Source of the DNA: Chara braunii | Taxonomy: Eukaryota > Streptophyta > Charophyceae > Charales > Characeae | NCBI GenBank assembly: GCA_003427395.1 | Contig: BFEA01000150.1 | Location: forward strand, 1,307,056-1,337,330 | Direction of reading: 5' to 3' | Length of the DNA stretch: 30,275 bases | In this document: positions 18,775 to 28,996 of the stretch, piece by piece | Numbering within the stretch: position 1 is the first letter of the stretch | Layout: each line of letters begins with the position of its first letter | Notes under the pieces: model-generated | Databases searched by the model: none | Seen by the model: only the letters and a program-made list of their open reading frames with translations | Told to the model about the DNA's origin: nothing | Program-made: the position numbers and the translations under genes

Positions 18775-19071
18775 CACTAGGGTAGCCTAGCGGGCAGAGG
18801 AATCAGCGCAGAAGGAGAGGGCGACATACTTCGAGTACGCCTCTCGGCCTTCCTCCCTCGTCTTGCCCATGCTGCGTGTATTCACTACCTTGTTGCCCCT
18901 GTTGCAAGTAGGCCAGGTGTCAGGCTTACCTGAGATCCCCCACCACTTTACTGAAAATTCTCTTTGGGCTTCTCAATCCGTGTTTGTCTATTCTTGCCTG
19001 TAATAAGCAGCCGGACTGATGCCCCCCATAATAGATCGGGCCTAATTTGAAGTTAAAAAAACAAAAAAAAA
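18775..19071 (+). mobile_element. candidate tRNA-derived SINE
   Basis: TAGCCTAGCGGG at 18783-18794 fits the Pol III A-box consensus TRGCNNAGYNGG at every position. ACTTCGAGTAC at 18828-18838 resembles the B box GGTTCGANTCC (8 of 11). They start 45 bp apart, as in tRNA genes. About 230 bp further on there is an A-rich end (19055-19071, interrupted by one C), like the LINE tails in this window. No target-site duplication was found and the boundaries are approximate, so chance similarity remains possible. Confidence 0.4.
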
Positions 19072-19447
19072 GCCCCGGCCCTTCCTTGGTGCAAGTGCTG
19101 TCAGGAAGGTTTTCCCAACCGTACCATATTTTTCAACAATATCCCTTCTCCGTATTGACTTGGGGCTGCTGGGATGGAATCTGGAGTCAGTTGGGCACGG
19201 ATTTGGATTGGTTGTGGGATTGACGAGTGCTTCTTCGTGGTAAGTGGCAACCACCTCAACTCTTCCCCCTTTATCGCACAGAAGAAAAATGGTGCTTTGG
19301 GGAATGAGGTGGAAGAGTTGTACCCATGCCTTGGAAGGGGTGCGGCGGAGGGCGGGGAATCCTCAGAACAATCCCCCAGTTCATACAAACTGAGTTAAAG
19401 GCACAAGGACAAAAAGTACAAGGACACATCAATCCTGTTTTCTTAAG
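19072..19447. other. no gene recognised
   Basis: No motif in any frame. A short internal repeat, CACAAGGACA / TACAAGGACA, lies just before the T-rich tract of the following LINE fragment. Confidence 0.4.
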
Positions 19448-19620
19448 TTTTTTAACTTTTTTTTGTTTTTTCTTTTTTTTTTGTTTGTAATAATAAGCTC
19501 GACCTCAAGGCTGCTGGAGAGGCTGATAAAAGCAGACGTCTCTAGCAATCCTGTCTCAAACTCCATTCTATTGGTGGGGAGCTGCACCTGCTGGAAACCG
19601 GGCCCAACGTCCAACCTCCA
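19448..19620 (-). mobile_element. 5'-truncated LINE 3' end
   Basis: Read on the minus strand this is the conserved LINE 3' tail: the terminal hairpin (19590-19608), then CAGCTCCCCACCAATAGA, then a variable ~100 bp, then an A-rich tail (T-rich 19448-19486 on the plus strand). Only about 170 bp of the element remains. It sits head-to-head with the plus-strand LINE that starts just after it, so the big LINE is flanked by this inverted tail at its left end. Confidence 0.8.
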
Positions 19621-19657
19621 GAAAGAACTTCCAGGTCGGACGCAGAGCAACCTACCA

Positions 19658-20794
19658 ATGGCTACCATGAATGAGAACGCAGCAGACCTCCAAAAAGTGG
19701 CGGAATGGCTTTTAGAAAGCCTCAAGCTGAAGTTTTTGGGTCGCTCTGAGGTTTTTTGGCATGAGACTTATGTGCAGCTGGTCTCACTGCTGGAGAACAG
19801 CACGGGTTTGCGAACAACATTGGATCTAGGTCTGCCTCGGGAGATCAGCTGGCAGCAAACGTGTCACAGACTGCTACCGATAGTATCACTGAGATTCCAG
19901 CCCCCGGCTGAGCAGGATCAGTCAGCACTAAACGGTAGACAAATATCAGATTCAGGGAAGAGAGCAACAATGCCGCTGGGGAACATATAGCAGAACAGCG
20001 ACACAGTAGAGGAAGCCTCCACTTCCAACCCCATAATCCAGGGGATGGAACAAGTAGAAGCCAAACTCGTTTCTATCCAAGAGAGTGTTGCATCAGCTAT
20101 GGTGAACCCCCAAAAGAACAAATTGCCCCCTGAGGCACAATAAGTGGTGGAAATGGAACCAGAAATGGAAACACAAACCAGCGAACCTTCCCTGCATAAG
20201 ACACCCAACACCACAGAATCAGTTACCTGCATAAAGAGTGGGGGTTTACAGACCAGGGACATGGAGGAAGTGAATGTTTAGTTAAAGACTGTAGATCAGA
20301 AGAAGGGGGGAGTGGGGGAGGAGGCGGAAATGGATGTAAGGGAGGAGAGGGAGATGAGTGAGGAAGAGAAGAAAGGAAGGCTGAACTGGGCACCTGCAGA
20401 CGAGGATGGCCCCCCTCGCTGCACAACAGAAAAGGAAGTAACATACCAGCTCAAACAAATGGTTTCTGAACTAACAGGTGAGTCAAAGTATATGTTACTT
20501 ACTGAAGCTGGAGGGGATTCAGACAAGCAAAAGCACTTGATGCTGGAGGAAGGTGAGCAGGTAGCAACACCCCAAAAACTCCCTTCATCAGCAGGGGAAG
20601 ATGTCCTCCCCCCTCCCTCGACAAACCAGCTATATGAGATAAGCACATCCTCCACCAGTATAGGAGCTGAACAGATAGTAGACGAGGCAAATCAGTTCGA
20701 ACCAGACCAGAAACCAGACCACAATTTGATAACAGAAGAAGAGTATGATCCCAAAAAAATAAATAAATTAAAAACGGAAAAGGCGACTCGATAA
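19658..20794 (+). pseudogene. LINE ORF1, 5' part, with three nonsense codons
   Basis: One reading frame runs from ATG 19658 to TAA 20794. It is interrupted by TAG at 19988, TAA near 20141 and TAG near 20279. The product would be rich in Glu, Lys, Gln, Ser and Thr, with a strongly acidic segment (about 20320-20380). I see no RNA-recognition motif or zinc knuckle. It is assigned to ORF1 by position between the element's 5' end and the endonuclease. ORF1 proteins of LINEs usually bind element RNA, but nothing in this sequence proves it. Confidence 0.6.
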
Positions 20795-20970
20795 AGCTTG
20801 TGCAGATACAATACCCCCTGCCCCCCATTTCCCCTCCTGAAGGAGCACTGATCAGCAGGAGACAAAAGTTACGAATGTTGGCGGCAGGGGGTCATGCAGA
20901 GCTAGCTTTGTCCAAACCCGGGGTACTAATCCTGCCAGTCAGACTGAGAGAAGGTAAGTGAGAGGTAGGT

Positions 20971-21384
20971 TTGTCTGAGCCATCAGGCTCAGCACATGGA
21001 GAAATTACTATGCACGCAACCCCCGCATCCCAACTTTCCTCCCTGACGGATAATTTGTTGGGTGAGGCCCTGTTCAAAGTTGAAATCGTGAAAATCATTC
21101 AGGAACACCTTCCTCCTGGAGGACTGGCCGTGCTAATTTTAGCAGTAGACACGCAAATAATCTCGGTTAGGGATGTGTTCCTCAGATATGATCACACACG
21201 AGCAACTAATTTGCGCTGGTTTACTCATGACACATTAGAAGAGCTACAACAGCTTAAGGTCAAGGCGGGAGTTTTTTTGTCAAAATTTGATGTCACAGTG
21301 CTACTCTCACGTCTTCTAAAAAATAATCAGTTATTACTAGAGAAAGGCGGTAAATTGGACTTTGGTCACTGGTTGTCCCTGTAA
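20971..21384 (+). pseudogene. LINE ORF1, 3' part in another frame
   Basis: A 137-codon open frame in a different phase from the previous segment. Its leucine/valine-rich composition (A-V-L-I-L-A-V-D-T-Q, later E-E-L-Q-Q-L-K-V-K) suggests a folded domain. It ends just before the A-rich junction to ORF2 (21382-21400), so it is probably the ORF1 C-terminus displaced by an indel. The first codons lack a convincing start. Function unrecognised. Confidence 0.5.
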
Positions 21385-21401
21385 AAAAAAATAAAAAAAA
21401 T

Positions 21402-22692
21402 GATAATGGAGGATACAATGTTAGAGGTACTATACAACAGGGACAAGAACTGGAAGGGCATCAAAGAACAACTGATCTTGACCTCAGGTCACTTAATGTG
21501 AATGGGTTAGCACCCGCGAAACAATCAAAATGGCAAGCAATATATGAGCAACTGGAAGGTATTGGGGGTAAGGAATGACCTGATGTCATCTGTGTGCAGG
21601 AAACACATTTGATGGACAACGCAGATCATCATCATATTCACAAACAGATCTGGCCCCATCAGGCGTTCAGGGCACATGCCCCCAAACCAAGCAGTGCAGG
21701 TGTAGCAATCTGGCTCCCTCCTAACTTAAAAATTGACCCTCTCCATTTGGAAGTAGATAAGGAGGAAGGGAGATGGGTTTTCTTTTTGGCTATGCTGAAA
21801 ATTGAAGTGGTGACAATTCTGTGTGTGTACGCTCCTAATGAAGTAAGTGAAAGATCCCGCTTCTTTGAATCCCTAAAGGGTCGTCTCCTGGTGGGAATCC
21901 CAGTGGTAATGGCAGGGGATTTCAATGCAGCCCCAAATAGACATTTAGACCGTTGGCAGATCCCCTCCCCCTGTCCATCATAAATAGAAAGGGATGAGAA
22001 AATTATTGAAAGAACATGTCAATCTTTCAACCTATTTTATGCTTACATACGTCTCTTTCCTACCAAACGCTCATACACATGTTTCTGGAAAAGTCAAACA
22101 ATGAAAACATCTAAGTCGCGGATATACCTAATACTTTTATCAGAGGAACTGGAGGGTGTTCTCCAAGTAGCAGAGATCTTCCCTCGCAGTATCTTCCCTG
22201 GTCTAGATCATGCTATGACTGTGGTATTACTATCTTTCAGAAAGAAGCCTGACCAAGGAAGAGGTTTCTATAAACTAGACACATCTCTGCTGCACACAGA
22301 CAATTTCAAAGTATATCTCCATGATGTTTGGTCTTTCTGGAGAGAGCAGAAAGAACTAATCAAGGATGCTATACGTTGGTTCAACAACGACCTAATGTTC
22401 TTGGGCCGTAAATGCAATGAATATTCAAAATTGCTTGCTATGCAGCGACATCTAGAAGAAATTGACTTACAAAAACAACTGCAACAACTTCAGCAAAAAG
22501 AAGAAGATTTGACTTGTGAAATCAAGAAAACTGAAATTTTCCAAAAAATCAGTACCCTTGAAACCAAATTGCTATCATTTATAGAACACCGTTGGCAAGG
22601 GATCAGAATCAGAGGAAAGCTAAAGGGCCATAACATAGAAGGAGTTATGGATGCGATATTTTTTGTCACAGCTAAAGCAAAGACGGGTCGTT
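21402..22692 (+). pseudogene. LINE ORF2: endonuclease domain and linker
   Basis: This part of ORF2 nicks target DNA. One frame carries S-L-N-V-N-G-L, the catalytic Q-E-T-H (about 21598), L-C-V-Y-A-P-N, and G-D-F-N-A (about 21917). It then has S-R-I-Y-L-I-L-L-S (about 22116), where active enzymes have S-R-I-D, and L-D-H-A (about 22205) for the final D-H pair. TGA 21576-21578 and TAA about 21981 interrupt it in frame. A Gln/Glu-rich coiled-coil linker follows (about 22430-22530). The frame ends at TGA 22690-22692, and homology continues in the next frame from about 22675. Nonsense codons plus loss of the catalytic aspartate make it non-functional. Confidence 0.85.
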
Positions 22693-24267
22693 GAAACTTT
22701 CTTTGACCCTTAAGGAGATCAATTATCTCTAGTCACTTCTACGGCGGAATGCACAAAAGTGGCAAGGGACTACTACAAGTCCCTCTTCACATCGGAATGC
22801 AAAAAGCCGAGAGAGCAAAGGGTTAAAGAAATAGAAGAATTTCCGAAACCACTAACTAAATCTCTAACCGATCAACAGAAAGAAAAGTTAGAGACCCCCC
22901 TCACAAAGGAAGAAATCTGGTCGGCCTTAATGATGATGGAAGAAGAAAAAAACCCTGGGATTGACGGCCTACCAAAATAATTCTGGGAAGTCATGTGGGA
23001 TTTTTTGGCCCAAGATTTGATGGACTTCTACAATGCAGTCTGGGCCTCCGGTGCTATGGGAGAAATAGTTGGACAAGGGATCCTGACCCTCTAATACAAA
23101 AAGGGAGATAAAGCAAATATCTGTAATTACAGGTCAATTACTCTCCTCACAATAGTTTATAAGTTTGCAGCAAAAGCACTCGCAAACCATACGTTGAAAG
23201 TCATTACGAACATTATTCACCCAACACAAACTGGTTTATTGAAGGAAGGAACATCCAAGACAATATCCTATTAGTAAATGAACTAGTCAAACTTTATAGG
23301 CAATCCAAGCACAATGCAGCTTTCATCTTCATAGATTTCGAAAAAACGTATGATCATGTAAACTGTTTTTTTTTTAGAAAAATGCCTAGAAAAGTTTAAC
23401 TTTAGACCTAACTTTCGAAAATGGATTGAGATTCTTCACTTTAATGCTACAACGAGGGTAATGATAAACGGGAACCTAGCCCCACCCATTGATTTGGAAC
23501 GATCAGTAAGACAAGGAGATACAATTGCCCCCTTCCTGTTCGTCATTATGATGGAGACCCTAGCAACAAACTTGAGATGTAACAAGGACATCAGACGAAT
23601 TCAGGTCAGCTACATTCCAGAAGAAGCTATACCAATTTGCTCTCTATTTGCAGACGACCTCTCCCTGATGGTTGAAGCCTCCCATGAAAATTTAAGCGCG
23701 ATTAAGGAACTTATGGATAAATTTTGCACCCTCTCAGATATGAGAATCAATTAAGGTACAAAAACGCAAGGATGGTGGATACACCATCAGAGAGTGGGAC
23801 CGCCAGAACACCCAAGGATTAATTGGGTTCCAGCAGTGAATCCAATCATGGTCTTGGGCATTTTACTTTCTACAATGGGCAAGTCAACTGAGAATGATGA
23901 GTGGATACGTAAACCAGCTCTAGCTAAATTGGAACTATGGAAGGACAAATGGACCTCTATTATAGGGCGGTCGCTGCTCATAAACAATGTCATCTTGACC
24001 TCAATTTGGTACAAATCTGCAGTATGGGCATTACATAAATCTGCACTTAAGTCTCTTCAAGGACAAATAACAGCATACCTGTGCAGAGGAAATCACGATC
24101 ATAAGAATGTATTAAGCAGAGTAGCATGGCAGGCAGTGATCCAACCCAAAGCTAAAGGAGGACTGGGTTTATTAGACCCCTCTACCCAAGTCATGACCCT
24201 CTCTATTCAATGGATTAAAACGCTACTTTTCAATCCGGAGACTCTCTGGATAGCCCTCGCAGAATAA
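22693..24267 (+). pseudogene. LINE ORF2: reverse transcriptase domain
   Basis: This frame carries A-R-D-Y-Y-K-S-L-F (about 22762), the N-P-G-I-D-G-L-P block (about 22951), N-Y-R-S-I-T-L-L (about 23125), F-I-D-F-E-K-T-Y-D with the motif A aspartate (about 23330), S-V-R-Q-G-D (about 23502) and the catalytic F-A-D-D (about 23648). The thumb region follows, with G-W-W-I-H-H. Breaks: TAA at about 22711, 22978, 23092 and 23752; a one-base frameshift near 23232; a run of T near 23365 that disturbs the frame; and TAA 24265-24267. The family reads element RNA at the nicked target (target-primed reverse transcription). Confidence 0.9.
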
Positions 24268-25137
24268 CAGATTGGGAGACTAGCCCTTGAAGTACCTAGA
24301 GGGACTGATCCACTGACATGGTTAGAGAATCATTATTGGTCCATCCCTAGGGGCAGAGCACAACACGCTAATCAGCCCGCAGAATCTCATCGTCATGCCA
24401 CAAGGAGAGACATAAGAAATGATCCTTTTTGGACAGATCTCCTCAGAACTTGGCGCAGATTGCCCTTACCGAACAAAATTGCCCCAGACAGATGGGAGGA
24501 AGTCTGCCAGCAACCCTTGTTCAATAACAGATGGGTCACTGATACACAGGGCAGAATGTTTCACTACTCAGATTCCCCCTGGAAAGGTTGGGTAAAAAAC
24601 GGGATACTAAGGATAGGGGACATATGGTGCCCAGATACGAAGGATTGGCACCAGCCCTCCAGCCTCTTGCCAAGGCTAAGATATTGCAGGGGAACAACAA
24701 GTGCATTCGAGATAATTACTGAAGCCATCCCGATAGCATGGTTAAAGATTCTCAGGATAGGTCCCCAACTTAAAGAAAGCGATTGGGAAGGTATCCAGGG
24801 GAATTCTCAACAAATAGGGAATGTAATAGTGGTAAACAATGGAGGAGCAGTTTTACTCTCAATTTTTTCAATCAACCAGAGTCACCAGATAAAGGAATAT
24901 CTTACCAAAGAGACCATATGGCTGAGATGGGTAGAAATGGACCAAGTATTCAGAATCAGAGTTCTGAAGCAAAAGGATCATTGGATTGCCTTCAAACCTT
25001 CATGTCCAATTAACAAACTAGCTTTTGACCCAATCTACTGGACATGGACGGTACCACTGAGGAGCAACAGAAAATGTATGTGTACTTTACACTCACTAAC
25101 AGTCAAATCTACCTATAGATTGCTGAGACCTGATTGA
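24268..25137 (+). pseudogene. LINE ORF2: post-RT region
   Basis: This continues in the reverse-transcriptase frame after TAA 24267 and stays open to TGA 25137. Tryptophan-rich. The stretch V-V-N-N-G-G-A-V-L (about 24828) and the later K-L-A-F-D-P-x-x-W-x-W-T align with the minus-strand LINE at 30200-30140 and 29190-29150. This shows it is a conserved part of the family's ORF2. No named domain recognised. Confidence 0.75.
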
Positions 25138-25860
25138 ATTTGGGAGATCGGGTTGAAAGCAGATGGATAAAGCACCTGAATGTGGACAAGGAAGATATCA
25201 TGAATATCAAGTGGTTCAAAACAATCAAGACCAGGCCAACAAAGATTGCCTCTCTTCAATGGCAAATCGACCACCGATGCCTTCCCACGAATGACTGGCT
25301 TATGGACAGAACATTACTGGAAGAAAAAGGCCTTGCTCAGCCGTGGTGCAACTTATGTATCTCAGCATTCCCAAGTAGGAGCATTCCGGAGACTGTAGAA
25401 CACATCTTTCTGCAATGTCCAAGAGCGGTGTGGTTATGGCGTTTGTGGGATAGGATGTGGACTTCCCTCAATACTCAGCTGCCCTGGCCATGGGACTGGA
25501 GAGCCCTGGTATGTGAGACATGGCCTCCAGCCCTGCTAGATGATTTTTCCCACAACTTATTTAAAATTGGAAGAAGGGTCATCCTCTGGGCCCTCTGGAA
25601 CCGTCGTTGTACTTTCGAGATGGAAGGAGCGAGGATTGATGGCCCTGAGTTAACAGAAGCAATCAAACTACAAGTGCAGACAGACATCACAATCCAATGG
25701 AACAAAGTGAAAGAAAAATTTCAATTCTTATCTTCTAAAAAAGAACTACAGCACATTGAACAGTTCAGTGGCGCTTGGCTAGGGGGACCCCAAGGAGGGA
25801 AGATTGGACAGATCAGAGATGGGGGGGGTAAGAGAAGTATCAAGGGAGGACAAAATGAGG
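25134..25860 (+). pseudogene. LINE ORF2: C-terminal zinc-binding region (zf-RVT)
   Basis: Shifted by one base from the preceding segment. W-F-K-T-I-K-T-R-P-T-K-I-A-S-L-Q-W-Q is followed by R-C-L-P-T-N-D-W-L. Then come C-N-L-C and E-T-V-E-H-I-F-L-Q-C-P near 25350-25420, giving the Cys-Cys-His-Cys pattern of the reverse-transcriptase zinc-binding domain. The natural end of ORF2 cannot be fixed: the frame stays open through the 3' untranslated region and the poly(A) to 26468. Confidence 0.85.
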
Positions 25861-26392
25861 AAGTACCAAGAGATTTCTGTCTGTTATTTCATGACTGGAC
25901 TAGTGTGGACCCATCAATCCCTCTACGCCCTCCTTCAGAGTTCCCAGATCCCTTCCCCCCCCCCTCTCTATCCCTGGTCCCCTTGAGTTGTTACGAAAAG
26001 GGGGTGGTTAATGGGGGAAGAGTCTTTCTGTTTGATTCTGACAGGATGTCTACTGAGTTCTCTTGCAGGTGGAGATTGCAAAACAGTAGTTTAATAGCTC
26101 AACTCACATCCGAGTCATCAATGTTTAACAGTATCATTTATCCATTTGGGTACCAGGGCTTATCGGAGAAATCTGGCGCCACTCAGGTGAGGGTGAAGAG
26201 GTACAAGGGACGCTGGGTCAGCTTCCCAGCATTATCAGTTACATTTTCTGATCATTGTATATCAAGGGACGCTGGACCCGTTTTCCAGCAGGTGCAGCTC
26301 CCCACCAATAGATTGAAGTTCCCAGTGGAGCTGGTAGGAGTGTATGCACTTATCATCACTCATATCAGTAGCCACGTGGTGGTTTTATCTTC
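25861..26392 (+). other. LINE 3' region with two tandem tail hairpins
   Basis: Two copies of CAAGGGACGCTGG followed by a hairpin lie 59 bp apart: stem GCTGGG/CCCAGC at 26212-26230 and stem GCTGGA/TCCAGC at 26271-26289. The second is followed by AGGTGCAGCTCCCCACC and matches the 3' end of every other LINE copy in the window, so it is the mobile 3' tail. Many LINE reverse transcriptases recognise such a 3' stem-loop; that role is inferred here. Confidence 0.75.
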
Positions 26393-26465
26393 AAAAAAAA
26401 AAAAAAAAAAAAAAAAACGAACAATAATATCTAATATGAGAACATTGTTTGAGACGAGTCCGATG

Positions 26466-27082
26466 TAAAATGTCTGGAAAATTTTTACTTTGGACCATGT
26501 TTTAAACGCTGGATAGAGATCCTGCATGTGAATGCCACAACTAGGGTGATGATAAATGGTAATGTCGCACCACCGATTCCTTTACACCGTTCGATCAGAC
26601 CAGGGAACCAAATTGCTCCTTCTCTGTTTGTAATAATTATGGAAGCTCTAGTGGATAATTTAGGACAGTACAAAGATACTAGTGTATTCAGGTAACGTCC
26701 ATCTTGAGGATGCCATTCCATTTTGCTCTGTCTTTGCTGATGACCTTTTTATTATGGTGGAAGCATCACAAGAAAATTTAGCAGAAATTCAAAGGATGAT
26801 GGACAAATTTTGTCGCTTATCAGACATGAAGGTCAACTGGGGCAGTAGAACGTTGGGATGGTGGATCCATCACCAAGGAGTTAGACCGCCAGAACAGCCT
26901 CAGGTGAAATGACTTCCTTTAGAAACTCCTATTTGTGTGCTAGAAATCTTTCTTTCAGCAATGGGAAAACCAACAACTAATAATGAATGGATCGCCGTGG
27001 GCGACTATGGAGGCGGGCGACTATGGAGTTATGGAAGGATAAACACACTTCCATATCGGGACGTCGGTGGGCGACTATGGAG
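26466..27082 (+). pseudogene. second LINE reverse-transcriptase fragment
   Basis: C-L-E-N-F-x-F-G-P and then M-I-N-G-N-V-A-P-P match the first LINE from about 23379 on. A frameshift near 26680 follows, then F-A-D-D-L-F-I-M-V-E-A-S (about 26728) and G-W-W-I-H-H. Near 26990 the homology is disturbed by three copies of GGGCGACTATGGAG (26999, 27015, 27069), between which E-L-W-K-D-K-type sequence is still readable. S-V-R-Q-G is S-I-R-P-G here. No poly(A) or tail hairpin follows, so this is an internal fragment of a separate, diverged copy, in the same orientation as its neighbour. Confidence 0.85.
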
Positions 27083-27332
27083 GTGTCTGTGGGGAAGGAG
27101 GGGGAGGATTCAGGGCCGACAGAGAAGGGGCGGATGAGTGCTGAAGGGGGTTGTGATGCGGGAAGACGTGGTCGCTGTGTTGGGCACAGTGGGCAGGTGG
27201 GATAAGAACGAGGTTTGTGGGTCGGTATTCCACGTGGAAGTGGTGCCTTGACAGTCTTTCCCACTGCCTTTCAGTTGACAGCCAATGCTGCCATTTTATA
27301 GTTTAAGCGTTGTTGAGAGTACATAGCCTCCC
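27083..27332. other. no gene recognised
   Basis: G-rich at first, then mixed sequence between the plus-strand RT fragment and the poly(A) end of the minus-strand LINE. Nothing identifiable. Confidence 0.4.
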
Positions 27333-27601
27333 TTTTTTTTTTTCTTTTTTTTTCCTTCCAAAGCAACACAACCCGAGCGGCTGCTAGAGGTGCTGATAGG
27401 CGAAGACACCACTAGCAGCTTCAGGGTGGCTCCATCCATTGGTGGGGAGCAGCACCTGCTGGAAATCGGGTACAGCGTCCCAGTATAGTACAATGTAAGA
27501 GGCAAAAGCAGTACAAGTATAAGATGTCAGTATGCAGTGCATTCATCAAGCTATCTCTTATGGTGTTGTTATTGTAACCTGTCGAGTGTCAAATACTATT
27601 G

Positions 27602-27649
27602 CTGTTGTGTCTGTGTCTGTTGTCTGTGTCTGTCTATACTATATAGTAT
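27602..27649. repeat. TGTCTG microsatellite followed by a 14-bp palindrome
   Basis: Degenerate TGTCTG units (27602-27634) abut ATACTATATAGTAT (27636-27649), a perfect palindrome, in the 3' untranslated region of the minus-strand LINE. Confidence 0.7.
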
Positions 27650-28037
27650 ATATGCTATTGCACTTTGGTTTGTGCTGTGTAGGGTACAATTAAGGGTGCT
27701 CCTGCGTGCTCCTGCACGTGCTACTTGTCTCAAATAGTTATATGCTGTATAGGATGTGGTTGAGAGTGTACATGAGCATGTTTCCTATGGATCATGCATG
27801 TATTAAGCCCTTAGACTCTTTAACCCCTTGAACCCTGATGTCTTTTTATATTTTGTGTACAAGCTGTCTCCCTCTGTCCAAAAGTCCGAGCTGTATCTGA
27901 CTTGATCTTTTGTGCTTTGTGTCCTTTGTTCGGAATGGTGGGGCCGTGAGGCGGCAGCCCCAGAATACAGCCCCAGCCGCCCCCATATGCCCACCCTCCC
28001 TTAATCCCGTGCCACTATACCTTGTAACTGTTATGCC

Positions 28038-28096
28038 AGTGTCCCAGTATCCCAGTGTATCACGATGTATTACAGTCGATCACAGTATATCACAAT
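28038..28096. repeat. short minisatellite of CAGTRTATCAC-like units
   Basis: Four to five degenerate units of about 11-16 bp (CCAGTGTATCACGATG, ACAGTCGATCAC, AGTATATCAC) lie next to the end of ORF2 of the minus-strand LINE. Confidence 0.6.
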
Positions 28097-28663
28097 AGCT
28101 TCCCATTGCCGTCCGTCCAGGTGGCTGTAAAGGAGTCCAATATGTGTCGTTTTCTGGCCGCATCGGGTTCTTTCCGTAGCCTGGATTGCATTTCTCTCCA
28201 GGCCTCCTGGGTATTGGCTGTGGTAGTGTCTATGATTGTTGTCCGTGCTTGCATAAACCCAAAGTCATGTTGCTTCTTTTCATAAGCACAGGCTGCCATT
28301 AGCACCGTTAGTCGGGAGTAAGAGAAGAGATCAGTCATAAAGGGTGTCCATTCCACGCCTACTTCTGAGAGCTCTCCTAATAGAAGAGTATGGATGTCCC
28401 AGGGGAGGTGTTTTCCCGTGAGGTAGTGCCAAGCACCATCCCACCAGCTCCACAGTTGGGTCACCATTGGGCAGTCCAGCAGACAGTGCCTCAGGGTGGC
28501 TCTTTTCCGTGGTGTGGATTGGGCGCAGTTTGCTCACAGCGGGGAGAGCTGTCCTTTTGCTTCAAGGTCCTTTCTTGTTGTCAGCCAATTCGGAGTGGGC
28601 AGGCATCTGTGTATGACCTGCCATTGCAAAGCTCTGTGATTGGTTGGTTTAATATGCGAGAAA
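28090..28663 (-). pseudogene. minus-strand LINE ORF2: zinc-binding C-terminus
   Basis: Minus-strand reading gives H-I-K-P-T-N-H-R-A-L-Q-W-Q-V-I-H-R-C-L-P-T-P-N-W-L, then A-N-C and L-R-H-C-L-L-D-C-P. It matches the zf-RVT region of the plus-strand LINE in order. The first cysteine of the zinc-binding set is replaced by TGA (L-S-P-L-stop-A-N-C). After it the frame is open to a stop at 28090, which probably marks the natural ORF2 end because the 3' untranslated region follows. Confidence 0.85.
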
Positions 28664-28675
28664 GAGGACCATCTG
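28664..28675. repeat. target-site duplication, left copy (first nested LINE)
   Basis: GAGGACCATCTG, repeated exactly at 28985-28996. The intervening 309 bp carry an A tail and a LINE 3' end. Confidence 0.85.
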
Positions 28676-28984
28676 TTTGTTTGTTTTTTGTTTTTTTTAA
28701 ACACCCCCACCGGTGCTAGTGGTGCTGATAAGAGCAGACACCACTACCACCTGGGGAGAGACTCCATCTACTGGTGGGGAGCATCACCTGCTGGAAAATG
28801 GGTCCAGCGTCCCATATACAAAATGTAATCAGAGAACATCAGAGAATCTTCAGATGAAACAATCCTGCCAGCATTGATTACCCTGGAATACAGGGGATTG
28901 ACTGAGCAGGACATTTGGAAAAAACTTGGGAGAGTGATTTTTTAGAACAATAATCGGAGAAAACCTGCCAGAATTAACTGCTCT
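28676..28984 (-). mobile_element. short 5'-truncated LINE inserted in ORF2 of another LINE
   Basis: The A-rich tail (T-rich 28676-28698) is followed, in minus-strand sense upstream, by the family tail with hairpin GCTGGA/TCCAGC (28790-28808) and about 175 bp more. It is flanked by a perfect 12-bp duplication. One copy of that duplication encodes R-W-S-S in the interrupted ORF2, which reads on in the same frame across the insertion. Confidence 0.9.
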
Positions 28985-28996
28985 GAGGACCATCTG
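28985..28996. repeat. target-site duplication, right copy (first nested LINE)
   Basis: GAGGACCATCTG, identical to 28664-28675. Confidence 0.85.

Larger units (their letters stand above)
19640..26417 (+). mobile_element. near full-length, inactive APE-type LINE
   Basis: The order is typical of a two-ORF non-LTR retrotransposon: ORF1 (19658-21384), A-rich junction, ORF2 with apurinic-like endonuclease (21402-22250), reverse transcriptase (22690-24270), C-terminal region with zinc-binding motif (25240-25450), 3' region with two tandem hairpins, and poly(A) of 25 A (26393-26417). At least eight in-frame stops and several frameshifts rule out activity. The 5' end is approximate because a truncated minus-strand copy lies against it, and no target-site duplication was recognised. 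The zinc-binding C-terminus is of the kind called zf-RVT in plant LINEs. Confidence 0.88.
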
